Counted from the stretch's first letter, positions 44,376-52,460 are shown. The stretch is DNA of 64,000 bases from Nitrospinota bacterium (GCA_029881495.1 JAOUMJ010000009.1:1-64000), one strand, 5' to 3'. Notes: generated from the letters alone by a model not told the origin. Program-made: numbers and translations.

Positions 44376-44452
44376 TGTTTTCTGGGTAGTTGGTTGCTAA
44401 ATTCATTAATCTGAATCACCGATACCCTTGTTTCAATTTGAAAGTCCCTCAT
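44372..44452 (-). pseudogene. Truncated array paralog, 26 codons
   Basis: An open frame MRDFQIETRVSVIQINEFSN plus six residues. The part IETRVSVIQINE is close to the N-terminal strand of copy 5 (INTRVSCICIDE) and copy 4 (IQTRIASIWLGN), then similarity stops. Its TGA overlaps the ATG of copy 5. I read it as the 5' remnant of a duplicated copy; it could instead act as a coupling leader. Confidence 0.5.
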
Positions 44453-44461
44453 ATGATTATC

Positions 44462-44653
44462 CTATTTTTCAGTTTCCTGTTTTGCTTTAAGTTCTTCAGC
44501 CAGCATATTAAGGCCGGTGATAATTGCATCCAGTTCGTCCCCTTTGTTGGATACTTCTGCGCGAGATTCCAGATCACCTTCGGCAAGGTTCATAATGAGG
44601 TCGATTATCCGGTTGAAGCGGGGGTCATTCTGATTTATTTTTTCCATCTTCAT
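44462..44653 (-). CDS. Stand-alone HAMP-like mini-protein H1
   Basis: A 63-residue protein: RIIDLIMNLAEGDLESRAEV then DELDAIITGLNMLAEELKAK, the same module as H2 and the kinase N-terminus. The ATG at 44653 overlaps the stop of array gene 4 by ATGA; an ATG seven codons earlier lies inside that gene. It is closer to the kinase module than H2 is (both read GLNMLAEEL). Confidence 0.75.
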   Translation of the reverse strand: MKMEKINQNDPRFNRIIDLIMNLAEGDLESRAEVSNKGDELDAIITGLNMLAEELKAKQETEK

Positions 44654-45057
44654 TTGAGGAAGCCTCCCAGCCATTGGAGCGCCGCGTTCTCGGTGTAAAA
44701 CAGTTTTGTAGGGATATTCGGTCTGTCAATTTTCAGGAAAAAATTTCCGATAGCTGATGTCAGCGGGGAGCCGACCAGAATGGCGCATGCCGGCCCCAGT
44801 TCCTGGGCGATGGATGCGTAATGCCTTCGCGCTTCACGGGTCGTGGATTTTATGTTTCTGATATCCGCAAGCGCGGGGTGTATTTTTTCAGGCGATAATT
44901 TCTTTACGGCGGATGAAAAGGCCTGGGCGTCCTCCAAGGTTTCATTTGAGTCAGGGCGGTTTACACAGCGGATTATCCCGTCATTACCAAGCCAAATGGA
45001 CGCTATGCGCGTTTGGATGACTTCGGACGCAATGTTCATGGTATTTTCAGTTGTCAT
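44650..45057 (-). CDS. STAS/SpoIIAA-like array protein 4
   Basis: A 135-residue paralog: ASIWLGNDGIIRCVNRPDSN, LADIRNIKSTTREARRHYA and AIGNFFLKIDRPNIPTKLF, ending NAALQWLGGFLK. ATGA overlaps join it to copy 3 upstream and H1 downstream. Confidence 0.78.
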   Translation of the reverse strand: MTTENTMNIASEVIQTRIASIWLGNDGIIRCVNRPDSNETLEDAQAFSSAVKKLSPEKIHPALADIRNIKSTTREARRHYASIAQELGPACAILVGSPLTSAIGNFFLKIDRPNIPTKLFYTENAALQWLGGFLK

Positions 45058-45464
45058 TTCATAAATCCTTTAAGCCATTTCATTGCCGACGCTTCGGTAT
45101 GAAAAAGTCTGGCAGAAAAATCTGGCTTATTGATTTTCAGGAAAAAATTACCGATGGCGGAGCTCATCGGAGAGCCGACCAAAATTGCGCAGGCAAGACC
45201 GATATATTTTCCTTCCTTCGCGAAATATGCGCGCACCTCGTGATTTGTCTTTTTCACGTTTCTGATATCAATTAGCCCGACGGAATTGCCGCCTGGAGCA
45301 AATTTTTTCAAGGCGTCGATAAATTCCTTCGCATCATCCAGCGTCTGCTCCTCCCCGGGGAGAAATTGCGACCAGACGATGCCGTAGTCGTCGCTCCAGA
45401 TTTTCCATACGCGAGTTTTTACTACCTCTTGCGTATCTTTTTCCTGGGCGGAATGAGGACTCAT
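45054..45464 (-). CDS. STAS/SpoIIAA-like array protein 3
   Basis: A 136-residue paralog: VWKIWSDDYGIVWSQFLPGE, LIDIRNVKKTNHEVRAYFAK and AIGNFFLKINKPDFSARLF, ending SAMKWLKGFMK. The mid Ser is replaced by Lys (KKT). Its ATG overlaps the stop of small ORF s2. Confidence 0.77.
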   Translation of the reverse strand: MSPHSAQEKDTQEVVKTRVWKIWSDDYGIVWSQFLPGEEQTLDDAKEFIDALKKFAPGGNSVGLIDIRNVKKTNHEVRAYFAKEGKYIGLACAILVGSPMSSAIGNFFLKINKPDFSARLFHTEASAMKWLKGFMK

Positions 45465-45601
45465 TGCATGCGCCTTTCAACTATTTCTCTTTTGATGGTT
45501 AGCGTTTTTGATATTGTAAAAATATTCTCTAACAAACATCCTTCAGATTTTGCCCGTTTAAAGATCTCGTTGGCAAATACCATCGCAGTATTCATTTCCA
45601 T
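45461..45601 (-). CDS. Small coupled ORF s2, 46 residues, unknown
   Basis: The start ATG overlaps the stop of array gene 2 (TGATG) and its TGA overlaps the ATG of array gene 3 (ATGA). The frame exactly fills the gap between two array genes. The product is probably helical and basic at the end (LTIKREIVERRMQ), with one cysteine. No family recognised. The exact coupling is the main evidence that it is translated. Confidence 0.5.
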   Translation of the reverse strand: MEMNTAMVFANEIFKRAKSEGCLLENIFTISKTLTIKREIVERRMQ

Positions 45602-46005
45602 CATTCCATCCCCAAGAGCCAGTCGGAGGCTTTTTCTACGCTGTGAAAAAGCTTGACCTTATAAAGAGGGGTGTTTACCCGAATGAACATATTGCCGATT
45701 ACCGCGGTTATGGGAGAGCCTACAAGAATAGCGCACGCGCCTCCGTTGGCCGCCTCGAAAACCTCCTTGCTTGCGTAATAGTCGCGTGTCTCCTTGTCTG
45801 TAGATTTAAGCCCCCTGATATCTATAAGAGTATGGTGTTTTTCATTGCCGGTGATAGATCTTATCGCCGATATCATTTCCCTGGCATTTTCAATCCGTTC
45901 TACGACTCCTTCTAATACCGTGTACCTGATTATCCCGTTATCATCTCTCCAGACCTTTCCGTTTCTGAGAACGATTTCAGTTTTTTCAGTTGAACCATTC
46001 AGCAC
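45601..46005 (-). CDS. STAS/SpoIIAA-like array protein 2
   Basis: A 134-residue paralog starting at GTG: GKVWRDDNGIIRYTVLEG, LIDIRGLKSTDKETRDYYAS and VIGNMFIRVNTPLYKVKLF, ending KASDWLLGME. It overlaps the end of small ORF s1 by 7 bp. Confidence 0.76.
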   Translation of the reverse strand: MLNGSTEKTEIVLRNGKVWRDDNGIIRYTVLEGVVERIENAREMISAIRSITGNEKHHTLIDIRGLKSTDKETRDYYASKEVFEAANGGACAILVGSPITAVIGNMFIRVNTPLYKVKLFHSVEKASDWLLGME

Positions 46006-46124
46006 GATAATTTCACCCTTCCGGATTCAAAATTATTTCTGGCAGACTGTTCATATGACTTCGAATCTTTCATGTCATGTTGTTTGGATTGTATCTTCTG
46101 ACTGGAGGTCATGCGAAACTTCAT
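45999..46124 (-). CDS. Small coupled ORF s1, 41 residues, unknown
   Basis: The ATG overlaps the stop of array gene 1 (TAATG) and the frame ends 7 bp inside array gene 2. The product is polar and rich in K, S and Q (MKFRMTSSQKIQSKQHDMKD and on), probably disordered. No family recognised. It may be a genuine micro-protein or a coupling device that carries ribosomes to gene 2. Confidence 0.45.
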   Translation of the reverse strand: MKFRMTSSQKIQSKQHDMKDSKSYEQSARNNFESGRVKLSC

Positions 46125-46510
46125 TATATGAACCCTTTCAGCCATGAAATTGCGGAGGATTCGGATGAAAATAGTCTGAGCGGGAAAATCGTCTTGTTGA
46201 TCCGCATATAGAAATTCCCGATTACTTTTGTTAGCGGGGAGCCGACGAGGATTGCGCACGCTTTGGTTACCTCAGCGGTTTCCGGTCCGGAGTAGTATTC
46301 TCGCGCGTTTTTGGTAATCGATTTGATATTTCTGATATCTACCAGCGCGACCCCTTTTTTTCCATCCATCAACCTTGCTCCAGCGGCGATATTTTCCATG
46401 GCGTCCTTCAATGCTTCTTCGGCGCCAGGGTGGCTTTCCATCCTGATGATTCCGTCATCTCCCAGCCAAATTCTTGTTGTGCGGCAGTGAACGTCAACAG
46501 CTACCATCAT
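46124..46510 (-). CDS. STAS/SpoIIAA-like array protein 1 (first of operon)
   Basis: A 128-residue paralog: TRIWLGDDGIIRMESHPGAE, LVDIRNIKSITKNAREYYSG and VIGNFYMRINKTIFPLRLF, ending SAISWLKGFI. It is the 5'-most gene of the array. The 252 bp upstream (46511-46762) separate it from a divergent membrane-protein gene and should hold the operon promoter, which I could not define with confidence. Confidence 0.77.
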   Translation of the reverse strand: MMVAVDVHCRTTRIWLGDDGIIRMESHPGAEEALKDAMENIAAGARLMDGKKGVALVDIRNIKSITKNAREYYSGPETAEVTKACAILVGSPLTKVIGNFYMRINKTIFPLRLFSSESSAISWLKGFI

Positions 46511-46762
46511 ATTTTGAGGTTCCGTTTGTTTCTCACTATCGAAATGATAAGTATATTGCCTGATTAAGCATGCAAATGTTACATATTGTTTCAGAATGCT
46601 GTAAGGAACCTCTCCTCTCTTTCTTATAATATAGTTGCATTTTAGCAGTTTAGGAAGATTTAGGCATCCTGAGATTCATTTTGGGAAAAGAGGGAATTCG
46701 GTTACAATCTCTTAATACTACTTAAATTTTCACCTATTAACCTTTTTCAGGAGAAAACAGCA

Positions 46763-47299
46763 TTGGAAAAACTTGATATCGAATCGGTTAGGTGGGGGCT
46801 TGTTCTTGCGTTACTGAGCATACTCATGGGGGTTTACCTCGGAATACATTTCGGGAAGAGCGAAGATGACATCAAGAGTTACTTGAAAGTAAAGGCCGCC
46901 GCCTCGACACATTTCGCCGACGATGAAGCGAAAATAGAAAATGCTGTCGCTGACGGCTGGAAATATCTCAAGCGTTCGCATGAACATTTCCAGGGCTTGG
47001 GCGCGATATCGATCGGGCTTATGTTTGTCATTGCGGGGAGCTGGCTTAAACCACTTTTTAAAACGCTTTTATCCATTGGTGTCGGTTTGGGAGGTTATAT
47101 TTATCCCCTTTTCTGGTACTTGGTGGCCTACAGCGTTCCGGAGGTGGGGAAGCATGCCGCAAAGGAATCACTCGCTTTTATGGCGCAGTTCGGTGCGGGT
47201 CTTTTCACGGTTTCGTTTTTCTGCGTGTTCCTCGTGGTTCTTCTGTACGCGATTTTCCGGGATGATCTGCCGTCCTTTGTAGAGCCGCTCAGGGAATAG
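46763..47299 (+). CDS. Membrane protein, unknown function
   Basis: A 178-residue protein with four membrane helices (about residues 10-30, 78-95, 100-125 and 140-165) and a soluble loop (about 33-75) containing HFADDE and LKRSHEHFQG. It starts at TTG behind AGGAG. No family recognised; the His residues at the membrane edges hint at metal or heme binding but prove nothing. It is divergent from the STAS-like array. Confidence 0.65.
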   Translation: MEKLDIESVRWGLVLALLSILMGVYLGIHFGKSEDDIKSYLKVKAAASTHFADDEAKIENAVADGWKYLKRSHEHFQGLGAISIGLMFVIAGSWLKPLFKTLLSIGVGLGGYIYPLFWYLVAYSVPEVGKHAAKESLAFMAQFGAGLFTVSFFCVFLVVLLYAIFRDDLPSFVEPLRE

Positions 47300-47323
47300 T
47301 TTCCGGTTATTTTCAAATTCATA

Positions 47324-47350
47324 GCCTCCGCCACAGGGCGGAGGTATTTT
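47324..47350 (+). terminator. Terminator between convergent membrane-protein genes
   Basis: CCTCCGCC (47325-47332) pairs with GGCGGAGG (47337-47344), loop ACAG, then TATTTTT. Confidence 0.8.
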
Positions 47351-47351
47351 T

Positions 47352-48428
47352 CTAAAAGAGAGCCGCTTTTAAAGTCTCTATTGCTGTGCTTGAGAGTCCG
47401 GCCATTACAGGGGCAAAGAGGATCGTTATATTTGCGAACGATTCTTTGAGTGAAATGAACACCCCGTTCTCCTTTAGCCATTGAGTTCTATGCTCGGGAG
47501 TGCCAGCGGGATTTTCCAGATAGTAGATGGAGTCCCCCCTCAATTCGAAAATATATGTTGCGGGGACATACATGGAAAGCAAAAGCATGGTGTAAAAGAA
47601 ACCCTTTACCGAAGTGTGTGCGTTAACTATTTCGGTCATCGCTTTTGCGTAGTTTCCGGAGATGAACATCTGTGAGGGGAGTGACGCGATCCATCTGTCC
47701 GCGAAATATATAGCCGCTACTCCAGCTACAAGAAGTGAAGCGCCAAGGTAGAGGAGAACCATCAGTCTTTTTCTCTGGATCCTCAGGTGTTCGATGATCC
47801 TGCTGTTGTCACCGTCGGTTTTTATAAGAACGGCGCAAAAGGCCGAAATAAGAAGAAATATCGCGAAGATCGAAATGCCAGACTGCAGTCTATTGATCAT
47901 CTGTACGTTGACCTGCGAATATTTTTCAAGAGTGGACAGAAGGTTTTCGATAAGCGCGTATGATCTATAGGTTTGGGAATTTACATAAAAAAGAACAATC
48001 CCCGGCACCAGGATAAGCAAGAAGGCAAGGCGAGGTCTGCTGATGTCTGCCTCTGCCAGGGAGGCGTGGATAAAAATACAGCTGACAAAAATCGTTGTAA
48101 TGAAAAAGAAGGTGACCGTAAGTTCAGAGAAATAGTATAGAAGGCGGTTTTTAAACTCTGTCGCGATTATCTCCGGGTCGGTTGCGAATTTTGCGAAGGT
48201 TGGTATGTCAATATCGTTGCCTATATTTGCCAATCTGAAGGATGGATCTGCAAGATTTATCGCCGAGGTAAAGATTGCATCAAGGATGAAGACCGTGATC
48301 GCGCCGAGCGCCGGGAGAAACATAACCGGCTGTCTGGAACAAAATGAATATAGTGATTTGAGCTGTTTCAATATGTTAATTCCCGGTACAGAAAAAAAAA
48401 GAATTCCCCAGCGACCCGCAGGCAACAC
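47352..48428 (-). CDS. Polytopic membrane protein, unknown function
   Basis: A 358-residue protein with about seven or eight membrane helices and a periplasmic-looking loop (residues about 60-100, NLADPSFRLANIGNDIDIP). I recognise no family. The start is uncertain: the first ATG follows no clear Shine-Dalgarno and a later start is possible. It converges with the preceding gene. Confidence 0.6.
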   Translation of the reverse strand: MLPAGRWGILFFSVPGINILKQLKSLYSFCSRQPVMFLPALGAITVFILDAIFTSAINLADPSFRLANIGNDIDIPTFAKFATDPEIIATEFKNRLLYYFSELTVTFFFITTIFVSCIFIHASLAEADISRPRLAFLLILVPGIVLFYVNSQTYRSYALIENLLSTLEKYSQVNVQMINRLQSGISIFAIFLLISAFCAVLIKTDGDNSRIIEHLRIQRKRLMVLLYLGASLLVAGVAAIYFADRWIASLPSQMFISGNYAKAMTEIVNAHTSVKGFFYTMLLLSMYVPATYIFELRGDSIYYLENPAGTPEHRTQWLKENGVFISLKESFANITILFAPVMAGLSSTAIETLKAALF

Positions 48429-48624
48429 ACGGTGAAAATTATACCGAAAAGTGATTAATCTAGCAACTATGCAAAAATAGCAGTATTTTATAAATCTGAA
48501 TTCATTGATAAAAGGGGAGTTCTTTTGAGTTTTAACGGTTTTGTATTCGTGCCGATACTGCGAGGAAACAGCTTTACTATTGAAAAAATAGAATTTATAC
48601 TTTCATAAACGTTAGAGGTATATA

Positions 48625-49401
48625 TTGAAGAAAAGTTATTCACAGCCCCCGGTAGGTTTAAAACTAGGTACGAAGGAAGCGGACGTCCTTATCGAGGAAT
48701 ATACTCCGCTGGTCAAGTTTATTTCACACAGGATAGCTGTACGCCTCCCCCCGCACATTGAGCTGGATGATCTGATAAGCGCCGGCGTCATGGGGCTGAT
48801 AGATGCTATCGGAAAATTCGATCCTACCAAGGAGACCCAGTTCAAAACATACGCCGAAATAAGGATACGCGGCGCTATCCTGGACGAATTGCGCGCGCTG
48901 GACTGGGTACCGCGTTCCGTCCGCCAGAAAGGTACGGAGATCTCAGGCGCATATGCCATTGTTGAACAGCGTCTCGGGCGCCCTGCCGAGGATCATGAGG
49001 TTGCGGCGGAGCTAGGATTTACGCTAGAGGATTTCCACAAGCTTCTGGCCGACTCACAGGCGATGCCGATACTCTCCATAGAAGAGCTGGGCGGTGTAAA
49101 CAAGGATGGCGAGAAGCGGGACATCATGGAGATAATCGCCGGGTCTACCGATAACGATCCCCAGATACTTGCAAGGCTCAATGAGGTTCGAACGATCATC
49201 GCTCGCGCCATAGACCAGCTCCCCGAAAAGGAGAGGCTCCTTGTTTCACTCTACTATTACGAAGAGCTTACAATGAAAGAGATAGGGGAGGTTTTGGGTA
49301 TTACCGAATCCCGCGTATCACAGCTCCACACACGCGCCGTGATGAGGCTGAGGGGCAAACTTCTGAAATACATCAGCGATGATGACGACCTGCGCGATTA
49401 G
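48625..49401 (+). CDS. fliA: FliA/WhiG-type sigma-28 factor
   Basis: A 258-residue sigma-70-family factor of the flagellar type with regions 2, 3 and 4. LIEEYTPLVKFISHRIAVRL and LDDLISAGVMGLIDAIGKFD form region 2, TYAEIRIRGAILDELRALDW follows, and KEIGEVLGITESRVSQLHTR is the region 4 helix-turn-helix. It directs late flagellar and motility genes. It starts at TTG behind AGAGG. It stands alone here, without flhF/flhG or flgM. Confidence 0.92.
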   Translation: MKKSYSQPPVGLKLGTKEADVLIEEYTPLVKFISHRIAVRLPPHIELDDLISAGVMGLIDAIGKFDPTKETQFKTYAEIRIRGAILDELRALDWVPRSVRQKGTEISGAYAIVEQRLGRPAEDHEVAAELGFTLEDFHKLLADSQAMPILSIEELGGVNKDGEKRDIMEIIAGSTDNDPQILARLNEVRTIIARAIDQLPEKERLLVSLYYYEELTMKEIGEVLGITESRVSQLHTRAVMRLRGKLLKYISDDDDLRD

Positions 49402-49506
49402 CCAGGTTTTTCCTTTTTCTTTCTCCGATCTTCCCACGCAACATGACTTCCCGGGGCCGGTGATTTCCCTTCTCATGCCGAGCGGGATAGCCTTCATATA
49501 ACGATA

Positions 49507-50160
49507 ATGGAACGCTTCCCGATAGATAAAGTCGTGAATATCCTTCGCGAGGAGATCCCGAAGTACAAGGAGCCGATAGTCGGGAAGTACGCGAAGGAGC
49601 GCTCCCCGTTTAAGGTGCTGATATCAACTCTTCTATCTCTCCGCACGAAGGATCAGACCACTGCCCCGGCATGCGACAGGCTTTTCGCCGTGGCAGATTC
49701 ACCGGAGAGACTGGCGGCGCTCCCGCCATCGAAAATAGAGAAGCTCATCTACCCGGTAGGTTTCTACAAGGTGAAGGCGCGGACAGTGATATCGGTTTGC
49801 CGGGTACTTCTCGAAAAATATGACGGCCGGGTGCCCGATTCACTCGACGAGCTTTTGACCATCAAGGGGGTAGGGCGGAAAACCGCCAATCTCGTAGTTA
49901 CGCTGGGGTATGGGAAGCCGGGTATCTGCGTGGATATCCACGTCCACAGAATTTCAAACAGGTGGGGGTACATCAAGACCGCCGTGCCGGACGAATCTGA
50001 GTTTGAGCTGAGGAGGATCCTCCCGAAAAAGTTCTGGATCGAATACAACGACCTTCTCGTTACATACGGCCAGAATCTTTGCGTCCCGGTCTCTCCGTTC
50101 TGTTCGCAATGCAGGATAGAGCGGTATTGCAAAAAGGTCGGGGTAAAGAGCAGAAGGTGA
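49507..50160 (+). CDS. nth: Endonuclease III
   Basis: Base-excision repair glycosylase/AP lyase for oxidised pyrimidines. The helix-hairpin-helix with catalytic Lys is LLTIKGVGRKTANLVV; the catalytic Asp is in CVDIHVHRISNRWG. The [4Fe-4S] cluster has four cysteines (C-x6-C-x2-C-x5-C in CVPVSPFCSQCRIERYC). At 217 residues it is normal length. Fe-S proteins of this sort depend on the supply that an IscR-like regulator would monitor. Confidence 0.95.
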   Translation: MERFPIDKVVNILREEIPKYKEPIVGKYAKERSPFKVLISTLLSLRTKDQTTAPACDRLFAVADSPERLAALPPSKIEKLIYPVGFYKVKARTVISVCRVLLEKYDGRVPDSLDELLTIKGVGRKTANLVVTLGYGKPGICVDIHVHRISNRWGYIKTAVPDESEFELRRILPKKFWIEYNDLLVTYGQNLCVPVSPFCSQCRIERYCKKVGVKSRR

Positions 50161-50252
50161 AGCAAAACAGCTTCAAAATTACAAAGCCGGAATTAGCATG
50201 CAGGTTTTCAAATTTTAGGTTTATCATAAAGTGATAAAGGTCGGAGTTGTTC

Positions 50253-50720
50253 ATGATTGATTACTACAGGATATTGGGTCTAAAGCCGGGCGCCTCGCTT
50301 GGTGAAATAAAGAAAGCGTATCACAGGTATGCCTTTCATTTTCATCCCGACAGGAACAAGGAGAAGGGGGATCTTTTCCTTGTTGTAAGAGAGGCTTATG
50401 ACAAGCTTCTTCATATGGCTGGCGACGACGAGGAGAAAGTGAAAAAGGGAGAGCGGTCCCCTGGTAAAACGGAAAAAGAGCCGCATCATGTGGTTTCCAA
50501 GAAACCGAAAAAAGCGGTTCACAACATGTCGTTTGTCAGGGAGAAAATAAAGAAAAGAGCCTCGGTGAATTTTTACAAGCACCGCGTTCAGAAGGTTATC
50601 CTCGAGCATAAGCAGTGCGTTGTCTGCCGGGGTTATGGCGTTGTGGAGAACAGGTTTCATCTCGCGGAGAACTGCGAAATCTGCGGCGGTACAGGCAACC
50701 ACAAGGCGATCCTGAAATAA
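50253..50720 (+). CDS. J-domain protein with zinc-finger-like tail
   Basis: 155 residues. An N-terminal J domain (MIDYYRILGLKPGASLGEIK, HPD in FHFHPDRNKE) stimulates a DnaK-type chaperone. After a lysine-rich linker come two CxxCxGxG-like repeats, CVVCRGYG and CEICGGTG, resembling half of the DnaJ zinc finger. It lacks the substrate-binding C-terminal domain of DnaJ. The ATG at 50253 has GGAG eight bases upstream; an upstream TTG is less likely. Confidence 0.82.
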   Translation: MIDYYRILGLKPGASLGEIKKAYHRYAFHFHPDRNKEKGDLFLVVREAYDKLLHMAGDDEEKVKKGERSPGKTEKEPHHVVSKKPKKAVHNMSFVREKIKKRASVNFYKHRVQKVILEHKQCVVCRGYGVVENRFHLAENCEICGGTGNHKAILK

Positions 50721-50755
50721 TCAGCGACACTTCACGTTCACTTTCAGCCTGTTTT

Positions 50756-51661
50756 TCACTCACCTTTGAGGTAGGAGATATTTTCCCTGCTAAACCGTAG
50801 AGGTTCTATCCCGAAAGATTTGATGTATTTCGTTTCGGGTACGACGTTCCCCTCCACCAGCATATCCGTCTGGTCCACCGTTGCGGGGAAGTGTGAAAAC
50901 CGCCCAAGTAGCGAGACCACGGGGCGAACGAGACCGTAAGGAACTGGGAGTTTTATCCGCCGGTTGATACCCGCCCCGTCGCAGATCATATCGAGCAGTG
51001 TGCGATAGTTGAACCTGTCACGCCCCCCCAGATGGTAAATATTCTCCCCGAAGCCTCCGTTCTCCACTGCAAGGGAAAATACCCTCGCAACGTCCGTTAC
51101 ATGAACAGGCTGCATCTCGTAGCGGCCATTACCGAACAGTACGGCGACCGGGGAGCTTTTTAGGACGCCTAGCATCTGTGTGCAGAATTCGGTTGCGCCT
51201 GCTGGCGGTTTGCCGAAGATTAACGATGGCCGGAATATCGTCAGTGAGAGGCGAGTCGACATTAAAAATTCCTCACCTCTAGCCTTGCTGGACTGGTAAT
51301 TTGAAACGCCGTTCATTCTCGCGCCGTTCGCGCTCATCTGAACCCATCTCGAAACACCCGACCTTTCCGCTTCGTAGGCAAGGTTCTTTACCGCTTCGAA
51401 ATGGAACCTTTCGTACGTTATCCCTCTAGCAGGAAATTCGCGGATTATCCCCACAAGGTTGATAACGGCGTCGCAATCGGCGGTTTTTCCGGCGATGCTT
51501 TCGGGATGAAGAAGGTCGCCCGAAACGGTTTCTACCCCTTCGCTCTTCGGGAAGCGGCTCGTATTCCTCACCAGAAGGCGAACGTTATGTCCCCGGTTGA
51601 GCAGTTCGGCAACCAGGTAGGAGCCGACGAAACCGGTTCCCCCCGCGATGAAAATTTTCAT
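50756..51661 (-). CDS. NDUFA9-like SDR-family epimerase/oxidoreductase
   Basis: A 301-residue Rossmann-fold protein. FIAGGTGFVGSYLVAELL is the NAD(P)-binding loop; INLVGIIREFP and YQSSKARGE (a Y-x-x-x-K variant) follow. The profile resembles the complex I NDUFA9-like atypical SDR group. The substrate is unknown; some relatives are involved in quinone or lipid metabolism. Confidence 0.8.
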   Translation of the reverse strand: MKIFIAGGTGFVGSYLVAELLNRGHNVRLLVRNTSRFPKSEGVETVSGDLLHPESIAGKTADCDAVINLVGIIREFPARGITYERFHFEAVKNLAYEAERSGVSRWVQMSANGARMNGVSNYQSSKARGEEFLMSTRLSLTIFRPSLIFGKPPAGATEFCTQMLGVLKSSPVAVLFGNGRYEMQPVHVTDVARVFSLAVENGGFGENIYHLGGRDRFNYRTLLDMICDGAGINRRIKLPVPYGLVRPVVSLLGRFSHFPATVDQTDMLVEGNVVPETKYIKSFGIEPLRFSRENISYLKGE

Positions 51662-51740
51662 ATATTTTCCTGGAGTATAATGTGTAAACAGCTTTTATTT
51701 ATTTTAGCACCGTAAAGGGTTAAAATCTCACCGAGGGACT

Positions 51741-52460
51741 ATGGAAACAAACGAAAGACAGAATACAACCAGCAACGATATTGTGGATATAGTCGGGCTC
51801 CTCGAATCGGGCTGGCAGATATACAGGAAGAGCTGGAAAAAGTTTTCGGGAGCGTCGTTCCTTTTTCTCCTGATATTCATCGGCGCTTCGCTCATTCACG
51901 ATTTCATCGGCCTTCTTTTCATGGGGCCGATGACCGCTGGAATTTTTCTTTTCACCGGCGAAATGATCGCGGGGAAAGATCCGCAGCCGTCGAGAGTGTT
52001 CGAAGGGTTCAGGTGGTTTTTGCCGTCGGCGATCGCGAATCTGGTGATCTCGGTTTTTGTCATTCTCGGTCTCTGGCTTCTTCTCATTCCAGGTTTCGTG
52101 TTTGGTGGGTGGTATCTTCTCACATACCTGTTCATCATCGACCGGGGATTTGATTTCTGGAGCGCAATGGAATCGAGCCGGAGAGTCGCGTTTCGGGACA
52201 TGCTCGGGATGACGCTCTTCTATGTAGCGCTAGGGGCGATCAACGTAATCGGCGCCTTGCTCTTCGGAATCGGGATACTGATTACCTTCCCTGTTACGAC
52301 GATAGCGACCTATCTCGCCTATGAGAAGATGGTAGGGGTGGAGAGTATCGGCAAAGGAGAAGAGCCTACCACGATGCCCGGTTCGGGTGAGACAAATTTT
52401 GCGGAACCTGTAGCAGAAACTAAGAGCAAGGCCGAGGGAGAAGAACAACCGGGGCAGTAG
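51741..52460 (+). CDS. Membrane protein, unknown function
   Basis: A 239-residue protein with about five to six membrane segments (residues 40-200) between a polar N-terminus and a Glu/Lys-rich tail. The DRGFDFWSAMESSRR stretch is conserved in a broad class of uncharacterised bacterial membrane proteins. Its stop codon TAG lies inside the tRNA-like fragment that follows, so the C-terminal residues may be an accident of that junction. Confidence 0.6.
   Translation: METNERQNTTSNDIVDIVGLLESGWQIYRKSWKKFSGASFLFLLIFIGASLIHDFIGLLFMGPMTAGIFLFTGEMIAGKDPQPSRVFEGFRWFLPSAIANLVISVFVILGLWLLLIPGFVFGGWYLLTYLFIIDRGFDFWSAMESSRRVAFRDMLGMTLFYVALGAINVIGALLFGIGILITFPVTTIATYLAYEKMVGVESIGKGEEPTTMPGSGETNFAEPVAETKSKAEGEEQPGQ

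Noticed and set aside
46511-46762. Possible promoter TTGCAT...TATACT for the STAS-like array
   Set aside because: The spacer is only 14 bp, and several AT-rich alternatives exist, so no promoter can be assigned.
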